Positions 46,538 to 59,079 of a stretch of 64,000 nucleotides of DNA are shown piece after piece. Positions within the stretch are counted from its first letter, which is position 1. The number at the start of each line of letters is the position of its first letter. Below the pieces are notes generated by a model. That model had not been told where the DNA came from, made no database searches, and worked only from the letters and a program-made list of their open reading frames with translations. The position numbers and the translations under genes are program-made. The stretch is from Mercurialis annua (lineage: Eukaryota > Streptophyta > Magnoliopsida > Malpighiales > Euphorbiaceae): positions 51,445,651-51,509,650 of the forward strand of contig NC_065571.1 of NCBI RefSeq assembly GCF_937616625.2. The letters run 5' to 3'.

Positions 46538-47971
46538 GTTGTTTCAATCTGTAAATCAAAAAGAACAGCAAAGATCTCTCCTTTTTCCAAATTTTTTAAT
46601 GGGGGTGAAGAGGTTAGGGATGGTGTCAAATTGGTTGGTGGGTTTCTTTTGTTTTTCTGTTTACCTGTCGTATGCAGCTATGATAATCTTTATTAGTTAT
46701 TAAATTTTACAAATTTGGATTGGTTACTTTGTTTAGAGTTTAATTTTTTTATTATTTGCCGAGTTTAGAGGATTTGAAGGGGGATTTTTAAAAAAGGGGT
46801 AAAATTTAAAGTTTGGTATAATTGGACGGTGGGTGAATTGATGTTCAAGTAGATGTCCAGTAAAATTTAAAGTTTTGGTGAAATTTTAAAGTTTTGGTGT
46901 TGCATTTACTTCAGCTATGATCATCAATTGTGGTTCTATGTGATGTCAATTGCCGAGGGGATATTCGTTGCTGATTCTTAATTCAATTTCACCGCCTAAA
47001 ATGCAACAATTTGGCCCCATCAAGAACTTTACCTAGTACCAACGAGACATAGTTTAAATGAAGATGCGGTTATGGAAATGAAATACAACTCCATATAAAA
47101 AAGGGAGCACAAAATGGTATAACAATATGTTCGTAATTTTGTCAGAGTTGGAAGTGTGCGATTCCAATGGTTCTGAGGCTAAATTTATTGACAACGAGTC
47201 AATAATCGATATACATTAGCTTTACTCATGTCTGTCACTTTGGGGGCAAATTTGGTTTCTAAAATGGCATTTTTGCAATTATGTCAGTTTTTAAAATTTT
47301 TTTATTTTATTTTCTATTATATCTGGTTTAGGGTTTTCGTTTTATATTAACATTTAAACAATATTATGAGTTGTTGAATAACAGTTTATGTTATTTTAGG
47401 ACAAATTTGATTATTTTTCAAATATCGATATTTACTTGAATCAACGACATTTGATGTTTAAATTTTTAGTATTCGTCTTTTAAATCAATAGAATTTAGAA
47501 CTAAATGGAGTTAAAAAAACGTCTGCAAATGGTACAATGAAATAGGTTTCTCAAGCAGAAGCGGTCTTGAACTAGCAGACATAGAACGCTATAGCTCAAA
47601 ATCAAAAACTCACCAAGCTTGAAGGAAAGATTGATAACATCATAAATAAAAGTAACAAGGTAGTCAGTCATATAACAAAACAAATTTGCTGAAAAATTAA
47701 AAAAACCAAGAATCAAGAAAAGCCAACAATCCAATACAAAAACCCTCCAATTAATGAGTTAATCCCACCATTTTTAACAAGAAATCATGCAAAAGAACTA
47801 AACCTTTAACTTAAATCCTTTTCCAGATTAGATAAAAACAAGCAATTTATAATACAAACTCAAAGCTAATCCAACACCAACAGATCAAACTATAAACTTT
47901 TCTTGCCAAAAATTTCAAATTTCCACATAAGGATGTTAAATAAACAAAACAAAAAAGATACAAACATTAAA
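46538..47971. other. Promoter of the NIPA9-like gene and spacer
   Basis: The 5' leader and promoter lie just above 46537 on the minus strand. The rest is AT-rich with only short unconserved open frames. Confidence 0.4.
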
Positions 47972-48328
47972 TCACCACCATCCATAAACAACTTGGGTAT
48001 ACCTATCCTTAAGCCATCTAAAGCTTCTTCTAAATGAGCCTTTGACTTGGCCTTCAACACTGTACATTTTATAACTAGCAACCCTTTTTTTCCTTTGAAA
48101 CTCAGGATCACTCAGACTCCAATTCTTACAAGAAGAAGTGCTTTTGTCTTTCTTGAGCTTCAAGTTATTGTTGTAGTTAGCCATCTGTGTCTGAGCATAA
48201 GCAGCACTGTAAGACCTTAGCTCGTAGGAACCGGTCGGCCCCGGCGGTCTTTGAGGAGGACCATAGTAATTTTCTATCTGCATGTTACCGCCATATGAGT
48301 ATGATCTTGATCTGCTGTAGTCCTCCAT
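47972..48328 (-). CDS. DUF3511 family protein
   Basis: A single-exon frame of 118 residues. It shows the full DUF3511 layout: MEDYSRSRSYSYGG start, MQIENYYGPP, LRSYSAAYAQTQM, a lysine-rich linker, then the strongly conserved end WSLSDPEFQRKKRVASYKMY, SVEGQVKGSFRRSFRWLKDR and YTQVVYGWW. The family is plant-specific and small, with no established biochemical function. The match covers the protein end to end, so the start and stop are firm. The promoter lies above 48328. Confidence 0.92.
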   Translation of the reverse strand: MEDYSRSRSYSYGGNMQIENYYGPPQRPPGPTGSYELRSYSAAYAQTQMANYNNNLKLKKDKSTSSCKNWSLSDPEFQRKKRVASYKMYSVEGQVKGSFRRSFRWLKDRYTQVVYGWW

Positions 48329-49815
48329 GGATTCTTGAAATATTGCAGACAGAGGGGGACAGATGAAGGAGAGAAATAATGAGAATACAAACTGGAGCTG
48401 GTTGAACTTGATCTTGACAAAAGAGGCAAAAAATGGGAATAATGAAAATTGTGGGGGTATAAAATATAGGTAATTAGGATATTTCTTGAACAGATTGAAG
48501 AAAAATTTGATTGATTCAAGATAGCGTGTTTAAGTGGGAATCATTTTGTCTAAGGCAATTAATAACTTATATTTTTTTATTATTTCTTGTATTCATGAAT
48601 TTTGACTAGTATTTCAACATTTGTTTTGTGTTATATATAAACTATAATATAATTTTTCGTGTATAATTTGTTATTTTTAGACTCTGGCTACTTAAGAATT
48701 CAAATCCGGCAATTTTTAACAATAATTCTAAATGTTAAATGAGGGCAATAATTAATAATTTATATAAATGAGCTATAGTTCAAAGGATATAAGCTAAACA
48801 GCAAACTGGTAGTTAATGAGTTCAATTTTTCCCACAAGCGCTTCCTCTCTCCAGTTATCAAAAAATAATTAATACTATTTCAAGTAATCGCTATTGCTTC
48901 TATATAAAAACAATAAAGATTCATTAAGAACTCCAACTTGAAACAAATGATTAATATAGTCCAAGTTTAATGTTTCGAAAAAAAAAAATCACATTTTGAC
49001 AATTGTGGGTCATTTGCACCCTTTGTTTACATCATTTTCGGTGGTTAAAGATGTCAAAAAAATGACTAAAAATTGATGAATTGTAGAATTTATTTTTTCA
49101 AAACTACGAATTTAGTATATTTTTTTTAATATTTTGTTTCAAGTTGAAGATGTGAAATGATTTTTTATGAGCAAAAGAATTATAAATAGAAATTTGTAAG
49201 ATATTTATACTTTCGGCTGCCAATAATTATTTTTATTCTTTCTTTTAACTTACTTAGTTACTTGGGACAGCCATGTTTGAATATAATTTCTCCATGCAAA
49301 TATATATTAATGACAATAAATCAGCCTTGATCTCCCTACATATTCAAATCCAAACATAAATTCTACCTGTAAATGTTTTAAGCTCTGGACAGAATAGAAG
49401 TCAAAAATACACCTCATGTGCAAGTGCAAACTCAGAACACAGACATTACACAACAATTTCCATATAAATGTCTTGTAAGACAAATCACAAAATTAATGGA
49501 TCAAATTGTCACAGTTATTCTTTAATGATATATTTGTCATTTTGTACAAGAATACATACTTAATTATAAAATAATTATGCCTTAATTACTTGATCAGAAG
49601 TGTATTGAATACATTGCACATATGAAATTTCACTACCCATATTTGTTATAAATACTAACAAGTAACAGGCACACACCAACTATGTATAAGTATACATTTA
49701 TACACAAATTAAGAAAAAGATAAAATTGTTCCTTTTTTTTCATTTACTTGAATAAAAGGTAGTTTAATTAAGAAAACACAACATAAAATTTAATTAAGAG
49801 AAACAATGTTAATTT
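48329..49815. other. AT-rich intergenic DNA
   Basis: DUF3511 promoter at the start; otherwise no gene, RNA or transposon termini recognised. Confidence 0.4.
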
Positions 49816-50349
49816 GTGTAATTTATTCTATAGAAATGGCACCTTTAATAAAAACTAAAGGTTCAAAGGAGCAAGCTTTATGTAGAAAGACATTCATAAA
49901 GAAAGGATGGAGATTGGAAGCTGAGTGAAGAATCATATGCACCTGATAGCCAATGATGAAATCTGGAACACTATTGTAAATTTTAGGGTTCGGGTTCGGG
50001 TTACAATTTTTTTTTAAATTTCCAAATTTCATAATTTTAAATTTTACGTTTTTTTTTTAAAATTACGGTTTTTAATTTTTAAAGAATTAAAAAAGGTGTT
50101 TTTGTATAATTAATAACATTGACGTGTAATTCGAATATATACTAAAATTGAAGGACTATTTTAAACTCTTTTTCAAATGAAAAAAGGTCAATTTAATACT
50201 TCGAGGGTAGAGGTGAAACATAAAGACAACGTCAAGGGTATATGTACCATTTTTTCTAGATCAGGGTATAAACGAAAAAAAGATTAAAGGTGATGGCTTT
50301 TAAGTAATTAAGCGTAATTTATTCTATAGAAATGGCACCTTTAATAAAA

Positions 50350-50797
50350 GCTTAATCATTTAAAAGCCTCCCCACCGTTAATTTTTGTTCAAGTGCACCC
50401 TGACGTAGGAAAATTCTCTCAGAACCCCCACCTTTAGATTCTTTTTAAATTGTACCCCAAAATATTAAATTGACCTCTTTTCACATAAAAAAAATAAAAT
50501 AATATTTTATTTTTAATCTATATTCTAATTAAACACTAATATTATTAATAATGTAAAAAATTATTTTTCCTAAATTTATATCAATAACTTTTTAAAATTA
50601 AAATCATAAAAATTTCTAATTTATGGTACAATTAAAAGAAAATCTAAAGGTGGGAGGGGGGGGGGGGGGGGGTTGAAAGGATTTTCCTAAGTCAGGGTGC
50701 TATTGGAATGGAATTTAAAGGTGAGAGGATTTTGAGAGAGTTTTTTAATGTCGGGGTGGAATCGAAAAAAAAAATAAAATGAAAGTCGTTTAAGTGA
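50350..50797. mobile_element. MITE-like inverted repeat element
   Basis: The left half (CCTCCCCACCG, GCACCCTGACGTAGGAAAATT, CCCCCACCTTTAGATTC) is mirrored on the right (AATCTAAAGGTGGGAGG, GATTTTCCTAAGTCAGGGTGC, GTCGGGGTGG). A run of 17 G lies at 50656-50672. The ends are approximate, and the right end abuts a Helitron. Confidence 0.6.
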
Positions 50798-51618
50798 CTA
50801 GACTCGCATTACGTGCTACGCACGTGGCTCGTAATGTAACTCGGTATATGAATGTATAGTTTATTTATAATAATAAATATAAAAAGAAAAATAAATATAT
50901 TTAAGTATTAATTTTTTATTAAACAACAAATGATTATACAACAAATGTGTATGGTCTTACTCCTTTTTATATTTATTTATTTATATTTATTAAAATAATA
51001 AGTAATTATACATGTGTTTTAGATTTTTATTTAAATAAATAAATAAATAATTATAAAATTTAATTTAATTGAGTGAATAGTTTAAATAATCAAATTCATT
51101 AACACATATATTTCCATTAACTTGTATTGGATTTGTAATAAACATAATCACGGATAGGTGATGTATTCTATTACTATACGAATGAATTACTTAATTAAGT
51201 GTTTATATTCTTTAACTAATTCATTTATAATTAAAGACAGATTATACTTATAAAGAACAAAGAATAATAAATTCAATTTGAATGGGAAAATAATAAGTCT
51301 ACAACGGAGGAGAAGATTCAATGCATGCATAATGAGGAATTTGAGTTATAGAAGAACAAAGATGTTGTAGGGATCAAAATATATAGGAAAAGAGATAAGT
51401 GAAAAAAGTAAATATTCTATGAAAAAAGAAGGTTTGTAATCAATAGGATTCTATACGAATTAGTGCTGTAATTAGATTTTCTTTTATTTAATAATTTAAC
51501 TTTACAATTAATTAGATAATGGCCATAAAACCAGTAATTAACTAATTAATTAGAAAGGGCTTTTAGGTAAAAGTGCTTGTCTCCCCCCCCCCATCCGTGC
51601 TTTTATATATAGTATAGA
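50798..51618 (-). mobile_element. Non-autonomous Helitron
   Basis: Read on the minus strand the element starts TCTATACTATATATAAAAGC at 51618 and ends CTAG at 50798. It sits between host A and T, as Helitrons do. Just before the end is a GC-rich hairpin (ACGTGCGTAGCACGT, about 50811-50825), the typical 3' signature. 821 bp without helicase coding capacity. Confidence 0.82.
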
Positions 51619-51755
51619 TTAGGCCTTTAATAAAAACTAAAGGTTCAAAGGAGCAAGCTTTATGCAGAAAGACATTCATAAAGAAAGAATGGAGATTGGA
51701 AGCTCACTGAAGTATCATATGCACCTGATAGCCAATGATCAAATGTGGAACACGT

Positions 51756-53087
51756 GTCGAACTGTGTTGTCGTATATCCATTTAATAATAGAGAATTTTC
51801 CAATCAAAACATGTCCTGTTTAATTAACCGTATTAAAATTTCAAACTCAAACACAACTTGTTTATTAAATGGTTTAACACGTGTCGAATTGTGTAATCAA
51901 TTTACTAAAACAGATTATAATGGATCACATGTTAACGTACTTAACTCATTTATTAATGTCTATTTGACCTATTTTGATTTATTTTTTTAATTAAATAAGT
52001 ATAATAATCAAATAACAAACCTTTAAAACAATTATAAATCTTAATACCACAAACAAAAATTAATAGATTATATGAATATATTTGATTACATATAATAATT
52101 TAATTAACTAATATAATTAATAAATATTAATGTGTCAAGTTAAGCGGGTTTAGCCTATTTATCCCGCTATGTCATAAACAAATTGACCTGCTTATGACTC
52201 GAATCCACATAAACTCAACTAAAATTCGTTTAACATCATGTCATGTTATGTCGTGTCGTATAAACAGATCATCTCAAAAATTGCCGGTCTTAAAATTGCA
52301 CCCCCTATACTTTACAGCGATGGTCAATTCCATTAATAAGCGAGTTTCTGAACTAGTTAATCAATCTGAAACATCTAATATTAGTGAAATTGACCCTTAC
52401 TTAGTGATGTGTGTTTATCACAATTTAAGAATTAAATATTAATTTACCCTTTAAATTTGAAAAAAAAAAAAAGTGCTTCATGCTCCATATTTATGAAGTT
52501 TATTTTTTAAAATAGTTAATTAGGTCAAATTTTCTAGAATTAAAGTTCTTTCAAGTTAATTTGAACATAAGACATCACTTGGTCCACAATTTATATATTT
52601 CTTAAAAAAATCTTCTTAAAAAGTTAATTATTTAAAAAAAATATTTTCATTAAATAGTTTGTATTTTGTTTAACATACTTATTGACTTTTCATAAAGTGA
52701 TATTTTAATTTTATTTATTAAAAGTTAAGGATGATGATATGTTTATTAAGTAATTAAAATAATTAAATTTTAAAATATCATTGAATTTTTTTTGAGAATA
52801 AATATCATTGAGTTTTACATCAATTTAATAACAGAAGTAGAATTTGTTTTAAAAAAATCAAAAAGTAATTTGTCTAATTAAAGGGAACTTGGACTTTCAA
52901 TGAAATTGTTGTGGAATGGCAAATCCACGGGCAATTCGCTTTCTGAATAATTGAGCTAAAACGAAGAAACCAAATTTTATTTTTTTAAGTGAAACTTTTA
53001 TTACTTTTATGTGTGTTGAAGCTTAGAGGGCGGATCTTGATTATGAAGGATGTTTTGTACATATTATTGTTTTAGAGATTGATGTGC
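51756..53087. other. AT-rich DNA with GTGTCGTGTCG-type repeat remnants
   Basis: ACACGTGTCGAACTGTGT, ACACGTGTCGAATTGTGT and ATGTCGTGTCGTATAAAC (51752-52265) suggest a decayed transposon of the CGTGTCGTGTC-rich kind. No intact termini and no gene. Confidence 0.35.
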
Positions 53088-53395
53088 AGAAATGGCGTAT
53101 TATGGGCTACTATGGTTATCCAAAGCGGTTTAGAAGAACAGATTCTTAATTGTTATTAAGAGAATTAAGTTCTTTCCTTTCTCTTTCTTGGTGTTTTCTG
53201 AAATATTTTAATGGCTTACTTGTCCAAGAAAAAAAAGCGAGGTGGTCTTAAACAACCATTGTGGGTGTTAAAGGGGTTTGAGAGACGCTGTGATTGATTG
53301 TGGTTTATCAGACCTTGGTTCAAAAGGTGGTCAATTCATGTGGGAAAAGGGTTAGAGGTTCAGTTGGTTGGATGGAGGCGAGATTGGATAGAGCG
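53088..53395 (+). pseudogene. LINE (non-LTR retrotransposon) endonuclease remnant
   Basis: In shifting plus-strand frames WRIMGYYGYPKRFRRTDS, then LSWCFLKYFNGLL, EKK.RWS, LRDAVIDCGLSDLG-like, FMWEKG and VGWMEARLDRAF-like pieces appear in the order of the plant LINE endonuclease domain. Stops and frameshifts are present. No reverse transcriptase follows. Confidence 0.75.
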
Positions 53396-54300
53396 TTTTG
53401 TTCGAATTTTTAAAACGCTGCCTCAAATTCGAGCCAAGGTAAAACACGGCGTGTTTTTAAAATTGAACAATTAAACCTTTGTTGTTTTAAAATCGAACAA
53501 ATAAACTCTTTTAGTTTACTTTTGGGACACTTACCCCCTCAAAATTTTGGTAAATATTTTAAACATTAAAATTTTTTTTGAACTTTTTTCCTATATGATT
53601 ATGAGAGACATGTTTAACGAGTATTTCTAATGATGCTGGATGAAAGGGGTTATTTGTTTTATTTAAAAACAAAAACGGTTTAATTATACCTCAAAAAGTA
53701 AAAAAGCTGATTTGTACTTTTGTGAAAATTACAAGGGTTTCTTTGTATCTTTTGCCAAAATTAAACCTCAAAATTGATAATATTCAATTAACATGTTATT
53801 AAAATTAAAAAATAATACAGAAAAATTCCCTAGAAAACCCATTGGCCAAGCAGAATTCCTTTAAATCAATAAAAATATAAAAATCAGAAAAAGTTATAAA
53901 TTATATAATATCTATTGACACTTATTATAAAATGTTCTTAGAGTAGAAATAAAGTTCACTAAATCAAGTAACACTGTTATTAAAATTGTTTTAAAAAACT
54001 ATTATTAACATAAAATTATCAGAATAATTTTGATAATAATAACTAGCATTTTATTGAATCACATGTTTCATGGAAAAACAAGAAGGAATTACTAATTAGT
54101 GATGAACAAACATGAGTTTGCAAATGCAATATTGGGCTTCAGGTGGGCGTTGTGCAGATTGTAGTATTGGGCTTGGCCCAGCTTTCTTTTACCTTTCCAC
54201 CTCAGCTAAATTCTTCATTTAAGTCCTCCTAAATTTCATCTCCACAATATTCATTTTAGGATTTGATGTCATTTTGCTCCTCCTCATATATATACAATAT
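53396..54300. other. Intergenic DNA
   Basis: ACACTTACCCCCTCAAAATTTT near 53530 and TTTGTACTTTTGTGAAAATTACAAGGG near 53715 look like facing arms of a decayed MITE. No gene. Confidence 0.35.
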
Positions 54301-54524
54301 GGAGAAATTTTTAGGTAGACTCAGTCCACCACGTCATCCGTGAACTAAGCCTATCACATAATGACACGTCATTAAAATGATGGCAATCTTGTAATACTAC
54401 TATTCAAAAGTGTAAATAAGTAATAAACGAATTTACAAGATTGTCATCATTTTAATGACGTGTCATTATATAATAGGCTAGTCCACGGATGACATGGTAA
54501 ACTCAGTCTACCTAAGAATCTCTC
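54301..54524. mobile_element. Small Mutator-type fold-back MITE
   Basis: The flanks ATACAATAT (54292-54300) and ATACAATGT (54525-54533) match at 8 of 9. The two arms, each about 95 bp, are inverted copies (TAGGTAGACTCAGT and its complement; ATGACACGTCATTAAAATGA on both sides). Confidence 0.85.
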
Positions 54525-55032
54525 ATACAATGTGATGACTCAAATAAAAATTATATTTAATTTAGATTAAGAAAATTAAATTTATATTTCATAAATAATG
54601 ATTATTATAATTATAAATTGTGTTTAAATGTAAAATATCAATACTTATTGAAATAATAATTAATGAAGAATAGTTTATCTCATGAATAGAAAATATCAAA
54701 TAATAATAAAATTAATAATTTATCTTAATTAGAATGTTAGATAGTTAAATAATAATTAAAATAGCAATTATTAAATAGTCTATATAGTCTATTAATTTAG
54801 TTACTCTAGACAACTACATTAACATATTCATAAAAAAGATATTAACATAATATTATAAGTAGTTTATTTTATTTAGTACTCTAACTCTAATAATTATCTC
54901 AATAGTTTTTTAATTGTTTATGATATTTTATAAAATAAAAATAAAAACATTAAGGTAAATGTGTTTGTCTCCCTTCCCATCGTACTTTTATATATAGTAC
55001 ATATAGCTACACACATGAATCAATATTAAAAA

Positions 55033-55321
55033 GGGTCAATTGCAAATGCATACACGAACAATATCCTAATTTGCAATTACAACATAAACTTTGAAACTGG
55101 GCAATGTCAGTAACCAACTTTCATTTTTTGGCAAATTGGTACACCGACCAATCATGCAACGACACATGGCGGTATATTACAATGTCCACGTTAGTGTTTT
55201 TCGTGTTTGGTGTATCGATTTGCCAAAAGTGTAAAGTTGGTTACTAACATTGCCAAATTTCAAAATTTATGTTATAATTGCAAATTAGGGTAAATTTCGT
55301 GTATAAATTTGCAATTAACCC
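55033..55321. mobile_element. Mutator-type MITE
   Basis: A perfect 9-bp duplication TATTAAAAA (55024-55032 and 55322-55330) flanks inverted arms starting GGGTCAATTGCAAAT and GGGTTAATTGCAAAT. The arms continue with CTAATTTGCAATTA on both sides. Confidence 0.9.
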
Positions 55322-55644
55322 TATTAAAAATAATAGTATTATAAACAACGCATATAAAATCTCAATTTTCAGCGTTTTTCGGAATTTAAGCACATTATTT
55401 AAAATTTGACATAAAAAATCTTGATATTTTTTGTATTTCACACTACCCTAATACTTAATCTGATGTCATTTTAGTCATTCAAAAATGTCATAACGACATC
55501 GTTTTTGCATAAAAAAAGCTCTGTCAATGCTAAAAATGCCAAAAATAAAAGATTGTTTTTTTAACGTCAAAGTATAAAATAAATACTTAAATCGTAACAA
55601 TTGCTAAAATTTAAATGCACATAACCCTTATAAATATAAGGGTT

Positions 55645-56027
55645 AATTCCTAAAAAAATCACGAACTTTACACGGATGAATTAGTAATGGCTTATAATTT
55701 AACTTCTAAACTTGTACTCTTTTACCCATCTAACATCTAAACTTAACGTTCACCTATCGAACCTCTAGACTTGTTAAATAATCCAATTTAACCCCTGAAT
55801 TTGATAAATACGTAAATATTGAATCCCTCTGTGCCCACCTGTCACTTGAATCATTTTAGAAGAAATTGTGTATAAAGGGGTTCAATGTTTACGTATTTAT
55901 CAAGTTCATGTGTCGAATCGGATTATTTAACAAGTTAAGAAATTCTATAGGTGAGATGTTAAATTTAAAGGTTAGATGGATAAAAAAGTACAAGTTCAGA
56001 GGTCAAACTATATATTCAGCCAATTAG
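55645..56027. mobile_element. Degenerate fold-back MITE
   Basis: Arms containing AAACTTGTACTCTTTTACCC, CTTGTTAAATAATCCAATTT and GATAAATACGTAAATATTGA are mirrored by their complements on the right. Ends and target duplication not resolved. Confidence 0.65.
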
Positions 56028-57327
56028 TAATTGAGTTATTAGTATTTAAAATCTCAAATATTTAGATTTGTAGTTAAGCATAAATTTTAAAATTTGACAG
56101 AAAATAGTTCAACATTTCATTTCTTAACATTTTTTAATACTAAAGTATTTTTGTTTCTTCAGCATATGATGTCATTTTAGAGACTTTTAGTGACTGAAAC
56201 TATATCAAATAATGATTTTGGGTTGTAAAATGCAAAAGAATAAAAATTGGGTTTTTTTATGTTAAAGTTTAAACATTATACTTTAATCGGCACAAATATA
56301 AAAGGTTGAGCATGAAAAAAACTCTCTAGTATTTTACATGTTAAAAATTCTATAATATTATCATTGTTAGAGCATCATCTAACATTAAAACTTTTGAAGG
56401 AAACATTATTTAATATAGTATCAAAACTTCTATAATCAAAAGATCCATATTCGATCTTTGATAATTTTATTTGATTAATTAAACATACAAATAAAGTGAA
56501 TTTATATTATTTGTGATTCAAATTCAATAAACATTGTCATGCGAGATGTGCTTAATATACGGGATTTAAATATTTAAATAAATTATTTAAAAAAACAATC
56601 GTAGTGATAATGTCGCATAGGAGAACAATCTCAAATCTCAACCACCTAATAAAAAGTCATTAAGTCCAACAATTTGAAGACCGGTCCAAAGTCCAATGAT
56701 TAAAAAACAAGACCATCTGGTGTAATTCGGTGTCAGTCATAAATCGTTGTCTTATGGTAAACTCTTAAAGACAGACAAGCTAGTTGATAAATTTGGAATA
56801 TTAACAGCAACGTCGACTTTCAACCGAAGTCAAAATACGATGTGTTAGACGAATTGAGACCGAATTAGGCGTAGTTTAGACATTACTTGGTCAGAAAGAT
56901 TGTAAGGGACCATAAAAATATTGTAACATACGAGAAGTGTGCAGCTATGTGGATTTTGACACATTCTTCCGAAACACTTAACAAAATTGTACAACTTCAC
57001 AATCAGTTATAGAAATTAATGAAAAGTATGTGACGGGTTATATACCTCTTATATATACTATTTTTTCATGAGCTTTAATATATATTCTTATTAGGGTAAA
57101 ATTCTAACTCATTCATTTTTCTCATTTAACTCAACATTCTTTCTCTTCTACTATTGATTTAGGGATGAACGGTCGGAAATTACTATTGGATGATTGCACT
57201 ATTTTGGTGAAATACAAGTGTATAAGAGTGACGAAATACTATATTATAAAATTATAATAAAGATTTGGAAAAAGTTGAAATGTTTGAATGTCCGCATACA
57301 TCCGGGCCGAAAGTGAGAAAATAAAAA
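56028..57327. other. AT-rich intergenic DNA
   Basis: Nothing recognisable: no conserved frame, tRNA-like segment or paired termini. Confidence 0.4.
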
Positions 57328-58571
57328 GGCAAAATCCATGGGGAAACCCCTGTACTTTACTTGTTTTATTCGAGAGGTCCCTGTCTCAAAGTTTGTCATG
57401 TCTGGATCCCTGTACTTGTCATTATTTCAATTTTGACATCCTTACCTGGACGGAATTGAGCAAGTGTATCACACTCTCGTTAAATGAGAGTGTGCAAAAA
57501 TATAATTCTCACATTTTAACACTTTAATCCTAAAAAATAATACATAAAATATAAGGACTTTCTACCATATTTTACCATCATCTTTTTCCTTTTTCTTCTC
57601 CTACTTTATCTTCTTCCTACTGTTAAATTCCTTTTTGCTTTCATATGTCTTTAAAGAAGCACTAAAAACCAAAAAATGTCTAAGAAATATTGATTTAAAC
57701 TAACTGATATTATTACTCTTTAAAAATTCTTCTTCTCGATTTTAACTAACTGGTTTTATTATCAAGACTATTCTTGATCCATCTGATTGATTTAAACTAA
57801 CTTGATCTCAGAGTTTCACTCACCGCACCAAAAAAATGTTCGCTACCAATGTCACAGACATGAGAACAGGTAAGAATATGACGATAAGGCGGTGATAGTG
57901 ACGGAGGCGACGGCGGTGCTGTAATAGAGGGAAGACTCTGAAAATTAGGATAAAAAAACTTGTCAATGTCGAAAACAACCAACGACCCATCATCATAAGC
58001 GGAAAACCCATTAATCTTTACGCTGTTAACTTTAACTTAGTCGGAAGAATTTCTGTTGGAAGTGACGACTAATGAGTGATTAGCCCAAAATGTTGGAATT
58101 TTGGAACCGTACGGAAGAGATTTGAGTGAGTTGAAGGAAATTGAGAACGAAAATAGGTGGAGCTAGAGAAGATTAAGAGGGGGTTGTCGGTGCGAGTGAT
58201 CGGCATCGGAAGATGGATTGTCATTCAAGTAGAGAGTTATATTAAGAGTGAAACAGGGAAGAAGAAGATGGCTAAATTCTTATTTTATCATTAAATTTAT
58301 TGTGTTTTACCATTTGTTATTTAATTATGACTTTGAATAAGACAAGTCCTTAGTTATGATGCCATGTGGACTTTAATATATTAAAAATAATGCCATGTCA
58401 TATTTTTCCGTTTGTTAACGGAGAGTGAGCATCACTTGCTCAATTCCGTCCAGGTAAGGGTGTCAAAATTGAAATAATGACAAGTACAAGGATCCAGACG
58501 TGACAAACTTTGAGACAAGGACCTCTCAAACAAAACAAGTAAAGTACAGGGGTTTCTCCATGAGTTTTGCC
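57328..58571. mobile_element. Mutator-type element with non-TIR cargo (possible Pack-MULE)
   Basis: A perfect 9-bp target duplication AAATAAAAA (57319-57327 and 58572-58580) flanks TIRs of about 150 bp. These are GGCAAAATCCATGG then GGAAACCCCTGTACTTTACT on the left; the right reads GGCAAAACTCATGG in complement. The ~900-bp interior lacks transposase. On its minus strand (about 58270-57800) it has higher GC and coding-like stretches (for example PSITAPPSPPSLSPPYRHIL), suggesting a captured host fragment. Its source is not recognised. Confidence 0.85.
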
Positions 58572-59079
58572 AAATAAAAAAGAAAAGGAGAAGCAGCAGA
58601 CACATGACATAAATTAAAAAACTAAAAAATTAGTGGCCATGCTTTCTTATCTTTTTATGATAACTTTAAATTAATTACTAATAGTTTTTTAGTTTTTCCA
58701 ACCAATTGTTACTATCAGTTTTGTTGGGATAATAAAAGTGGTGCATGCAATTTCAGCACCTCTACATTTAGCCAATTGGATTGCACAATTCTTCATCCTA
58801 TAACTGCATGTGAGCAACGCACATGGCTCCTTCTTCACCACATGCTCCTCTTTCGAATATCATGGTCCTCCACACTCTTTATTGTTTCATTAATGTTTCT
58901 ACATTTCTTTTATGTGAGTCGAATGCAGGTATTTACCAAGCCGTTTAGAAGTCTAATTGGGTTAAAATCAAATTTAATATATGTTACTTGGAATATGTCT
59001 TGTAATTATAATTTGTATTAGTATGGTATTTGGAAAAAGGATTGTTTCATTGTCATTGAGCAATTAGAAAGATATAATT
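58572..59079. other. Intergenic DNA
   Basis: One 81-codon frame at 58776-59021 shows no family motif and is not called. Otherwise AT-rich. Confidence 0.35.

Larger units (their letters stand above)
49816..51755 (+). repeat. Tandem ~500-bp duplication, second copy split by nested insertions
   Basis: A 36-bp stretch starting GTAATTTATTCTATAGAAAT is identical at 49816 and about 50314. The ~130-bp continuation in copy 1 (to about 49972, containing GGTTCAAAGGAGCAAGCTTT and CATATGCACCTGATAGCCAA) is found for copy 2 only at 51624-51755. Copy 2 is thus interrupted by about 1.27 kb. CCTTTAATAAAA occurs at both edges of the interruption (50338-50349 and 51624-51635). Confidence 0.8.

Noticed and set aside
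35209..50672. Long C15 (35209-35223) and G17 (50656-50672) runs as functional G-quadruplex sites
   Set aside because: Single homopolymers inside MITE-like elements; lengths may be sequencing artefacts and there is no spaced G-tract pattern.
54960..55015. Second Helitron 5' end (complement of TACTTTTATATATAGTACATATAG)
   Set aside because: The terminus is diverged (no TCTATAC start) and no CTAG hairpin end was found within reach.
58776..59021. 81-codon plus-strand frame
   Set aside because: No recognisable domain, no introns or promoter context, AT-rich composition like the surrounding spacer.
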